Below are positions 1 to 5,231 of a DNA stretch of 6,900 nt, piece after piece. This DNA comes from Clostridiales bacterium (GTDB lineage: Bacteria; Bacillota; Clostridia; Christensenellales; Pumilibacteraceae): assembly GCA_029069015.1 (NCBI GenBank), contig JAIEBL010000080.1, positions 1 through 6,900 on the forward strand, written 5' to 3'. The translations under genes and the position numbers were made by a program. The notes under the pieces were generated by a model. It saw only the letters and a list, made by a program, of their open reading frames with translations. It was not told the origin of the DNA and ran no database searches. Positions within the stretch are counted from its first letter, which is position 1, and every line of letters starts with the position of its first letter.

Positions 1-516
1 GAGCGAAACCGCGCCTTCCAAGATGCACATGACGTTTTGCACCGCTTTTTCGATGTTGCCGCAACCGATAACCTGCTCGATAAGCAGCATATTGATGATT
101 TCGGAATCGTTGGTGGTATGGAAGACCTTGCCTTCGTCGTTGACCATGGCGTTGCGTATTTCCGCAGCGTTGGTGATATTGCCGTTATGCGCAAGCGCGC
201 ACGTCAGTCGCGAATGCACCGTTTCGATGGGTTGGGTATTTTCTACGGAATTACGCCCCGTCGTAGAGTAGCGAACGTGCCCCACGGCTACGTTCGTCAG
301 CGGCGCATGCCGCACGAAGTCGCCGAAAATCTCGTTGACCAGCCCCGTATTTTTATGGCATACAAGCGAACCGTCGGGATAAAAAGTGGCGATGCCCGCG
401 CCTTCCTGCCCGCGGTGTTGGAGCGCCAAAAGTGCCGATGCGGCATAGCCTGCCGCCGCAATGGGCTTAGGTGATATGATTCCGAATACACCGCATTCTT
501 CGTTCAGCTTTCTCAT
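1..516 (-). CDS. purF: Amidophosphoribosyltransferase PurF, N-terminal part (cut by window edge)
   Basis: This is the first 172 codons of glutamine PRPP amidotransferase, the cytosolic enzyme that starts purine synthesis by converting PRPP and glutamine to phosphoribosylamine. Only the class-II glutaminase half is in view; the phosphoribosyltransferase domain lies beyond base 1. The start is ATG at 516, followed by RKLNEECGVFGI. Cys8 is the expected N-terminal nucleophile, so a 7-residue propeptide would have to be removed, as in Bacillus PurF and unlike the E. coli enzyme, where Cys follows Met. Other glutaminase motifs are HRGQEGAG (34-41), GHVRYSTTG (79-87), HNGN (110-113) and TTNDSE (134-139). 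The gene starts 11 bases after the ANTAR gene stop with a modest AAGG ribosome site, so it is almost certainly co-transcribed with that gene. A PurF-like amidotransferase with another acceptor domain cannot be excluded without the C-terminus. Confidence 0.88.
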   Translation of the reverse strand, partial: MRKLNEECGVFGIISPKPIAAAGYAASALLALQHRGQEGAGIATFYPDGSLVCHKNTGLVNEIFGDFVRHAPLTNVAVGHVRYSTTGRNSVENTQPIETVHSRLTCALAHNGNITNAAEIRNAMVNDEGKVFHTTNDSEIINMLLIEQVIGCGNIEKAVQNVMCILEGAVSL

Positions 517-527
517 ACGCTCGCCTT

Positions 528-1103
528 CTACACCTCGTACGTCTTCAGAATATTCATCGCCACTTCCGCGCGGGAAAGCCGCTCGTTCATGGCGCGTTTT
601 TCGATTTGCTTGTGGGCTTGGGCTTCGGTGTAGCCCATGTTCTGCATCAGAATCAGCTTGGCACGGTCGACGATACGGATATCGTCGATTTTTTTCAGCA
701 GCGACCGATTCTCGCGCAACAGTTTTTCGATACGCCGATTGGCGGCGATCGCGGCATTTACCGCAAGACTCAGCTCGGCTTGCGTTGCCGTCGCGGGTAC
801 GAGCAGTACGCCCTCTTCCCGCAGGTCTTCCAAAGCTTTCGCTTCTTCGGCAGGCGCACTTTGCGGCAAAACGGCGATCACGCCGCCGTCACCGCGGGCG
901 GTCAGTGTTTTTACGAGCCGCACGCCCGACTTACCCAATCCTTCGCAAACCACGATATAGAGCGAAAACGCACGTTCGGCACAAGCATCGGTAGCTTTGC
1001 GGCAATCCAAGGCAAGCACGACGTCGTTTCCGTCTACGTGCGAGGCAGCCGTTACCGCCTTTGCCGCCGATTTACGATCCGTTGCCGTTATCAGGGTATC
1101 CAA
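528..1103 (-). CDS. ANTAR-domain RNA-binding regulator with degenerate receiver domain
   Basis: A 191-residue protein with the layout of AmiR/NasR/EutV-type antiterminators. Residues about 2-110 look like a receiver-type alpha/beta fold. About 115-143 is a charged helical linker likely to form a coiled coil (ANRRIEKLLRENRSLLKK). About 140-190 is the three-helix ANTAR domain, recognisable from DRAKLILMQNMGYTE followed by AMNERLSRAEVAMNIL. ANTAR domains bind paired RNA hairpins and prevent transcription termination, often in nitrogen metabolism genes. The receiver part appears unable to take a phosphate: there is no acidic pair after strand 1, the strand-3 segment reads LYIVVCEGL with no Asp at its end, and no Lys follows strand 5. 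The signal is therefore probably a ligand or partner protein (inference). The start is TTG at 1103, because an in-frame TAG lies two codons upstream and a GGAGG sits 9 bases away. The partner gene is purF downstream; the RNA target is not visible. Confidence 0.87.
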   Translation of the reverse strand: MDTLITATDRKSAAKAVTAASHVDGNDVVLALDCRKATDACAERAFSLYIVVCEGLGKSGVRLVKTLTARGDGGVIAVLPQSAPAEEAKALEDLREEGVLLVPATATQAELSLAVNAAIAANRRIEKLLRENRSLLKKIDDIRIVDRAKLILMQNMGYTEAQAHKQIEKRAMNERLSRAEVAMNILKTYEV

Positions 1104-1208
1104 AAACTATAACCTCCGACACGCTGCCCTTTTCTTACTTTTCGCTACGGATGCATTTCGCCAAAAGAGGCTCGCCTACCTGCACTTGCCCAAAATACAC
1201 CATTTACT
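1104..1208 (-). promoter_or_regulatory. Leader of about 100 nt before the ANTAR gene, with a possible 22-codon leaderless ORF
   Basis: With the -10 box at 1214-1209, transcription should start near 1203-1201, leaving a leader of roughly 100 bases. An ATG at 1203-1201 sits exactly there and opens a 22-codon frame (MVYFGQVQVG...) ending in TAA at 1137-1135, 31 bases before the TTG of the ANTAR gene. It has no ribosome site, so it could only be translated as a leaderless message, or it is chance. I looked for an ANTAR-type pair of hairpins with A1/G4 hexaloops and for familiar riboswitch cores and found neither. Only weak stems are visible, such as GUGCA with UGCAU and GCC with GGC. Confidence 0.3.
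1113..1117 (-). promoter_or_regulatory. Ribosome binding site fixing the TTG start of the ANTAR gene
   Basis: A full GGAGG on the minus strand lies 9 bases before TTG at 1103-1101. An in-frame TAG falls between the two and excludes any longer protein. No ATG or GTG competes nearby, so the TTG start is well supported. Confidence 0.8.
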
Positions 1209-1237
1209 ATATTACTATATGCGTCCGAAAAAGTCAA
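1209..1237 (-). promoter_or_regulatory. Sigma-A-type promoter for the ANTAR-purF unit
   Basis: On the minus strand the -35 box TTGACT (1237-1232) is followed by a 17-base spacer and the -10 box TAATAT (1214-1209). That is ten of twelve consensus positions at the optimal spacing. It lies downstream of the terminator of the preceding unit and faces the ANTAR gene, so it should drive that gene and purF independently. The predicted start of transcription is about 1203-1201. Confidence 0.8.
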
Positions 1238-1295
1238 GCAGAGCAAGGAAAGTGACTGAAAGCTTTTATACCCGCTGCCCGCCGCCTGCTGCCTT

Positions 1296-1330
1296 AAAAA
1301 AGACGCATTCATCAATACGAATGCGTCTTT
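1296..1330 (-). terminator. Intrinsic terminator after pgcA
   Basis: On the minus strand a perfect 9-bp stem, GACGCATTC (1327-1319 side GACGCATTC, 1310-1302 side GAATGCGTC), is extended by three A-T pairs to 12 bp. It has an 8-base loop (1318-1311) and a run of six T (1301-1296), three of them paired in the extension. It begins 12 bases after the pgcA stop codon and closes the ABC-pgcA unit. Read on the plus strand, the stem is followed only by a short T run, so termination is mainly in the minus direction. Confidence 0.92.
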
Positions 1331-1342
1331 CAAATTCAAATA

Positions 1343-3001
1343 TCAAGCAAAAATCGAATCGATTTGTTGCTGAATCTTTTCAAAAATCTTTTTGTTTTCT
1401 TCCGTTGTAGATGCGGCGGTCAAATACAGCTTAATGAGCGGCTCCGTGCCCGACGGACGAATGATCAAGCTGCTACCGTTTTCGGCTTTGAGTAGTAGCA
1501 CGTTTGCCTTGGGTAAATCTTCTTCGGTTTGCGTCAGGTAATCCACGTGACGCACGACCTTACTGTCCCCCAAAACGGCGGGCAGGTTCGCACGCAGATC
1601 GGAAAGCAATTTTTGCATTTTGGCGTTGCCTTCCGCGCCGGGGTACTCGTACGATTTGAGTTTATGCTCGTACGTGCCGTACTCGGCGTAAATCTCCTCG
1701 ATGCGGTCCACGAGCGTTTTGCCCTGCTTTAAGTAGTATGCCGTCATTTCGGCAACGAGCATACTCGCAACGACCGCGTCTTTATCGCGTACGTAACTAC
1801 CCGAAAGATAGCCGTAGCTTTCTTCGAAGCCGATTACGAAACGGTTCTCTTCCCCTTTCTGTTCGAGTCCGCCGATGATACCGCCTATGTATTTAAAGCC
1901 TGTGAGAACCCGGGGACACTTCGCGCCGTATTTTTCGGCGATCTTGCCCGCAAGCTCGGTGGAAACGATCGTCGTCACCATCACGGGATTTTCGGGAAGC
2001 GTCCCGTTTGCCCGTCTTTGCGCAAAAATGAAGTCGGTCAGAAGCACGCCGATCTCGTTGCCCGTCATGAGCCGATACTGTCCCTTATGGCGCACCGCCG
2101 TACCGATACGATCGGCGTCGGGGTCGGTGGCGATGAGAATATCGCTTTCGTTCTTTTCGGCGACCGCAAGTCCGAGTTTGAGCGCTTCCGCCTTTTCGGG
2201 GTTGGGATAACTGCACGTCGTAAAGTTTCCGTCGGGTTTGCTTTGTTCGGGTACGACGTCGATTTTCCGCACGCCTACGCGCCGCAAGATTTCGGGCACA
2301 AGTTCATAGCCTGCGCCGTTTAAGGGCGTATACGCAACTTTAAGCCCTTCGGCAGAACCGAGCGACTGCGCCTGCACGTTCTTTAAAAAGTTTTCGGTGA
2401 TCTCATCGCTCGCATATTCGATCAGCCCTTTCTTTACGTAGTGCGCAAACGAATCGGTTTCCACCGTAAACGGGTCGATTTGCTGAATGTAGCCGATCAT
2501 TTCTTTGGCAGGCTCGTCGGTCAGCTGACAGCCGTCCGCGCCGTACACCTTGTAACCGTTGTATTTGGCGGGGTTATGGCTGGCGGTAATCATAATACCG
2601 ATATCCGCCTTCACCTCGCGCGTTAAGAAGGATAAAAAGGGCGTGGGCATGAGCGCGCGCGTCACGACGGCGTGAATGCCGTTTGCCGCCATTACGCAAG
2701 CCACTTTCTCTTTGAACAGATCGGAATTGATACGACTGTCGCACGATACGGCCACCTTGGTTTGCCCGCACTTTTTCATGCGCTCGGCGATGCCCTGCGT
2801 CACCTTTGCGATCGTCAGCACGTTCAAGCAGTTCGTGCCCGCGCCGATTTCGCCGCGCAAGCCCCCCGTGCCGAATTCCAAGTCTTTGTAAAAAGCGTTT
2901 TCGATTGCCTTGGAATCGTTCTTCATGGCGGCAATCTGCGCCTTCAGCGCTTTGTCTTTGACTTTCTTGCACCAATCGTTGTACTTTTCCGTTGCGTTCA
3001 T
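1343..3001 (-). CDS. pgcA: Phosphoglucomutase, PgcA/PGM2-type phosphohexomutase
   Basis: A 552-residue cytosolic enzyme of the alpha-D-phosphohexomutase superfamily. It is expected to interconvert glucose-6-phosphate and glucose-1-phosphate, the entry to UDP-glucose, glycogen and envelope polymers. All four family motifs are intact: the phosphoserine loop TASHNP with Ser141, the Mg-binding loop DPDADR (293-298), the sugar-binding loop FEES (392-395) and the phosphate-binding loop RPSGTEP (515-521). The N-terminal EFGTGGLRGEIGAGTN and the ASHNPAKYNGYKVYG stretch are typical of the PgcA/PGM2 branch, whose members run to about 550-580 residues. The start is ATG at 3001 with GGGAGG 7 bases upstream. 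The gene follows the ABC transporter gene by 44 bases with no terminator between them, and ends in TGA just before a strong terminator. Use of mannose, ribose or deoxyribose phosphates is possible within this branch; sequence alone does not settle the substrate. Confidence 0.93.
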   Translation of the reverse strand: MNATEKYNDWCKKVKDKALKAQIAAMKNDSKAIENAFYKDLEFGTGGLRGEIGAGTNCLNVLTIAKVTQGIAERMKKCGQTKVAVSCDSRINSDLFKEKVACVMAANGIHAVVTRALMPTPFLSFLTREVKADIGIMITASHNPAKYNGYKVYGADGCQLTDEPAKEMIGYIQQIDPFTVETDSFAHYVKKGLIEYASDEITENFLKNVQAQSLGSAEGLKVAYTPLNGAGYELVPEILRRVGVRKIDVVPEQSKPDGNFTTCSYPNPEKAEALKLGLAVAEKNESDILIATDPDADRIGTAVRHKGQYRLMTGNEIGVLLTDFIFAQRRANGTLPENPVMVTTIVSTELAGKIAEKYGAKCPRVLTGFKYIGGIIGGLEQKGEENRFVIGFEESYGYLSGSYVRDKDAVVASMLVAEMTAYYLKQGKTLVDRIEEIYAEYGTYEHKLKSYEYPGAEGNAKMQKLLSDLRANLPAVLGDSKVVRHVDYLTQTEEDLPKANVLLLKAENGSSLIIRPSGTEPLIKLYLTAASTTEENKKIFEKIQQQIDSIFA

Positions 3002-3008
3002 TGTCCTA

Positions 3009-3014
3009 CCTCCC
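3009..3014 (-). promoter_or_regulatory. Ribosome binding site of pgcA
   Basis: GGGAGG on the minus strand, 7 bases before ATG at 3001. It lies in the 44-base gap after the ABC gene. The rest of that gap is A/T-rich with no GC stem, which supports read-through from the ABC gene. Confidence 0.75.
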
Positions 3015-3045
3015 GACGTTAGCTTCTTTATAAAAATTTTTGGTT

Positions 3046-4800
3046 TTATGTTGTTTCTTCATACATAGTGTACAGCGTTTTATATAAGCCTTCTTTTCCG
3101 ATCAGTTCGGCATGCGTACCCGTTTCCTCTATGCCCTTTTCGGTCACGACGCAAATCTTGTCTGCGCCGCGGATCGTCGTCAATCGGTGCGCGATGATGA
3201 GCGTCGTCCTGCCTTTTGCAAGTTCACGCAAGGACGCAAGTACCTGCCGTTCGCTCTCGTTGTCGAGCGCACTCGTCGCTTCGTCCAAGATAAGAATGGG
3301 CGGATTTTTCAAAAACAACCGCGCGATACTGATGCGTTGCTTTTGCCCTCCCGAAAGGCGTACGCCGCGTTCGCCGCAAGGCGTGTCGTACCCGTTTTCC
3401 AGTTTCTCGATAAATTCATGTGCACCCGCCGCTTTTGCCGCCGCAATCATCTCTTCCTCGGTTGCGTCGGGCTTACCGTAGAGAATGTTCTCCCGCACCG
3501 TACCGTTGAAAAGATATACGTTTTGCTGCACGACGCCCACGTTCTGCCGTAGCTCTGCGAGCGTGACGTCCGTGATCGGCGTGCCGCCTATCTTAACGCT
3601 TCCGCTCCTGACGTCATAAAAACGCGGAATCAAGTTGGCGATCGTGGTTTTGCCCGCGCCCGAAGGACCTACGAGCGCAACGCTTTTGCCGCGCTCTATC
3701 GTAAGATTAAGGTGTGAAAGCACTTCCTTGCCTTCGTCGCTGTACGCAAACGTGACGTCTTCGAGCGCAATGTCACCCGTATAGTCCGTCCCCGACTGCG
3801 GCGCTTCGGGATCGTGGATCAATACGGGAACGTCCATGATTTCGGTAAAGCGCGTAAAGCCAGACTTCCCCGTTTGGAATTGTTCGGTATACGTGATGAT
3901 CGTATCGATCGACGAGTACAGCGTGGAAACAAACAGAACGTACGTCAGAAGATCCACCCACGTCAGACCGCCGATACCCTTGGCGATGAACAGCGTTCCC
4001 GCAATCACCGTCAGGATATACATAAAGCCCGTGGAAAACGTGACCTGGCTGAAAAACAGCCCCATCATTTTATATGAACGCGCTTTGATGTCTACGAATT
4101 CGCAGTTATCGGCATCGAACTTTCTGCGCTCCTGCTCTTCCCCCGCAAACGAGCGCACTACGCTCATACCGCCCAGGGCATCTTCGAGGTTTGCGTTGAT
4201 TTCGCCCACCTTCTTACGGCGTTGCTTGAAGTTATCGGCAAGCTTACCGTTGAAGATAAATGCGAGCACGATAAAGAGCGGCATAGCGGCAAAGATGATA
4301 AGCGTAAGCCACACGTTGATCAGCATCAGGTAAATAAAGATGCCGATGATGCGCACCGACGCGATGAACAGCTCTTCGGGGCAATGATGCGAAAACTCCG
4401 TGATATCGAAGAGGTCGTTGTTCACGCGGCTCATGAGGTCGCCCACTTTGTTGCGGTCGTAAAAGGATGCGGGCAAAACGAGCAACCGATCGAAAAGTTC
4501 GCGCCGAAGGTCGGCCTCGAAGCGCGTGCCCATGATATGCCCCACGGTGATCATAAAATAGCGGCACGCCGTTTCCGCGATCTTAACGCCCAGCATAACG
4601 CCGCCAAAAGCCAGAACGTAGGATAGGCGCACCTGCCCTGCCGCTTGCAAACGGTTAAGTAGCTCTCGCACCAAAACGGGAAATGCAAGCCCGCAAAGCG
4701 AATACAAGAGCGCACACAGCAAATCGAGAAAAAGCGTTCCTTTATAGGGCGCATAGTACGGCAAAAATCGCTTGATAAACCCTTTTTTCTTTTCCTTCAA
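3046..4800 (-). CDS. ABC exporter half-transporter (fused permease and ATPase)
   Basis: A membrane protein of 584 residues (TTG start at 4800) in the MsbA/BmrA/LmrA-like exporter layout. A six-helix transmembrane domain spans roughly residues 20-305 and a nucleotide-binding domain about 343-580. ATPase motifs are all present: A-loop Tyr353, Walker A GPSGAGKTT (378-386), Q-loop around 425-426 in VVQQNVYLFNG, signature LSGGQKQR (482-489), Walker B ILILDE (502-507) and switch His538 in AHRL. It should act as a homodimer, because no second half-transporter gene is adjacent. The substrate (lipid, drug or peptide) cannot be read from the sequence. The frame stays open to an ATG at 4911, but a perfect promoter (4884-4856) lies inside that extension, so the first 37 codons would not be on the message. 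TTG at 4800 has AAGGGAAGG upstream and begins LKEKKKGFIKRFLPYY, a normal exporter N-terminus. It leads an operon with pgcA. Confidence 0.9.
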   Translation of the reverse strand: MKEKKKGFIKRFLPYYAPYKGTLFLDLLCALLYSLCGLAFPVLVRELLNRLQAAGQVRLSYVLAFGGVMLGVKIAETACRYFMITVGHIMGTRFEADLRRELFDRLLVLPASFYDRNKVGDLMSRVNNDLFDITEFSHHCPEELFIASVRIIGIFIYLMLINVWLTLIIFAAMPLFIVLAFIFNGKLADNFKQRRKKVGEINANLEDALGGMSVVRSFAGEEQERRKFDADNCEFVDIKARSYKMMGLFFSQVTFSTGFMYILTVIAGTLFIAKGIGGLTWVDLLTYVLFVSTLYSSIDTIITYTEQFQTGKSGFTRFTEIMDVPVLIHDPEAPQSGTDYTGDIALEDVTFAYSDEGKEVLSHLNLTIERGKSVALVGPSGAGKTTIANLIPRFYDVRSGSVKIGGTPITDVTLAELRQNVGVVQQNVYLFNGTVRENILYGKPDATEEEMIAAAKAAGAHEFIEKLENGYDTPCGERGVRLSGGQKQRISIARLFLKNPPILILDEATSALDNESERQVLASLRELAKGRTTLIIAHRLTTIRGADKICVVTEKGIEETGTHAELIGKEGLYKTLYTMYEETT

Positions 4801-4810
4801 TTCGGCAAGA

Positions 4811-4819
4811 CCTTCCCTT
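4811..4819 (-). promoter_or_regulatory. Ribosome binding site fixing the TTG start of the ABC gene
   Basis: AAGGGAAGG on the minus strand, 10 bases before TTG at 4800-4798. It is the only good ribosome site between the promoter and the conserved N-terminus. A small stem with a CUUG-type loop (4839-4828) lies just upstream in the roughly 49-base leader. The only ATG in the leader (4847) is followed at once by TAG. Confidence 0.65.
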
Positions 4820-4855
4820 GTCGGCGCGCTGCAAGCAGCCGCTACATACTTTTGT

Positions 4856-4884
4856 ATTATATACGATTTCCGCCGTTTTGTCAA
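4856..4884 (-). promoter_or_regulatory. Perfect-consensus sigma-A promoter for the ABC-pgcA unit
   Basis: On the minus strand TTGACA (4884-4879), a 17-base spacer and TATAAT (4861-4856) match the housekeeping consensus at all twelve positions. The predicted transcription start is near 4849. A promoter this strong usually needs either constant high expression or a repressor. The tandem repeat at 4939-4959 lies about 100 bases upstream of the start, too far for simple blocking but possible for an activator or looping. Confidence 0.88.
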
Positions 4885-4938
4885 TCCCTTACAGTTGTTT
4901 CCGCGCCCCACGGCGGCGAAAAATCACGCCCTTTTCTC

Positions 4939-4959
4939 GTTCACAATTTGTTCACAATT
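4939..4959. repeat. Tandem 10-bp direct repeat, 11-bp period
   Basis: GTTCACAATT occurs at 4939-4948 and again, identical, at 4950-4959, with one T between them. The period is 11 bases, about one helical turn, so two protein monomers could bind the same DNA face. It lies between the end of the small acidic gene and the ABC promoter. The half-site TTGTGAA resembles half of a Rex operator, but the repeats are direct and not inverted, so Rex is not supported. Confidence 0.55.
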
Positions 4960-4976
4960 GCAAACAGGCATTCCGT

Positions 4977-5014
4977 TGCCTATGCAAAGAGCGTGCCTTT
5001 GCATAGGCACGCTC
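4977..5014. other. Two overlapping, competing hairpins after the small gene (possible weak terminator)
   Basis: Stem B pairs TGCCTATGCAAAG (4977-4989) with 4997-5009, a perfect 13-bp stem with a 7-base loop. Stem A pairs GAGCGTGCC (4989-4997) with 5006-5014, a perfect 9-bp GC-rich stem with an 8-base loop. They share 4989, 4997 and 5006-5009. The order is X-Y-X'-Y', but the connecting loops would be only about one base, so alternative folds are more likely than a pseudoknot. Stem A reaches into the TGA stop of the small gene. No real T run follows either stem on either strand (only three T after stem A on the minus strand), so intrinsic termination would be weak. It may instead protect the 3' end of the kdgK-reductase message. 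Confidence 0.6.
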
Positions 5015-5201
5015 ACCAATCTTGTTTTCGTAAGGCGGACGATTTGACATCGTCGTAAAACGAAAAATATTTACGTTTGAGTTCGTCCAGTTCTTCGGGC
5101 TTAAACGAAAGCATATCGGCAATCTCGTCGGGCGTAAAGTCCGACATCGACACTTCGCCGTCGTACTCTTCGAAAAGCCGCATAATATCCCGTTCGGTCA
5201 T
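5013..5201 (-). CDS. Small acidic protein of unknown function
   Basis: A 62-residue protein that I do not recognise. It is rich in Asp and Glu in its first two thirds (EEYDGEVSMSDFTPDEIADM), followed by a predicted amphipathic helix (KPEELDELKRKYFSFYDD) and a basic tail ending in RKQDW. There is no signal peptide, membrane segment or cysteine. The start is ATG at 5201 with an AGGAGAGGGG ribosome site just upstream, a strong argument that it is a real gene. It begins 30 bases after the reductase stop, so it should be the last gene of the kdgK-reductase operon. Its TGA stop lies within a hairpin. A helical adaptor or regulator is conceivable, but nothing in the sequence shows it. Confidence 0.7.
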   Translation of the reverse strand: MTERDIMRLFEEYDGEVSMSDFTPDEIADMLSFKPEELDELKRKYFSFYDDVKSSALRKQDW

Positions 5202-5231
5202 GCCGTCCCCTCTCCTGTTTCCTTTTACCGC

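Noticed and set aside
37..474. Plus-strand open frame of 145 codons
   Set aside because: It lies wholly opposite purF, has no recognisable family features and no convincing ribosome site. The purF frame explains the sequence.
461..1112. Several plus-strand frames of 107-177 codons opposite the ANTAR gene
   Set aside because: They are antisense shadows of a well-supported minus-strand gene, with Arg- and Ser-rich translations that show no domain.
1104..1208. ANTAR-target paired hairpins or a known riboswitch in the leader
   Set aside because: I found no pair of stems with hexaloops carrying A at position 1 and G at position 4, and no match to purine, PRPP, glutamine, tetrahydrofolate or cyclic dinucleotide riboswitch cores that I could recognise by eye.
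1145..1339. Minus-strand frame of 64 codons between pgcA and the ANTAR gene
   Set aside because: It starts within the terminator stem and spans the promoter, with no ribosome site. The terminator and promoter explain this interval better.
3068..4626. Plus-strand frames of 87-165 codons opposite the ABC gene
   Set aside because: They are antisense to an exporter with all its ATPase motifs intact, and the translations have no motif of their own.
4939..4960. Rex redox-regulator operator
   Set aside because: The half-site TTGTGAA resembles Rex sites, but the two copies are direct repeats, not an inverted pair at the required spacing.
4977..5014. H-type pseudoknot
   Set aside because: Both stems together would leave connecting loops of about one base, too short to cross stems of 7-8 bp, so alternative hairpins are more plausible.
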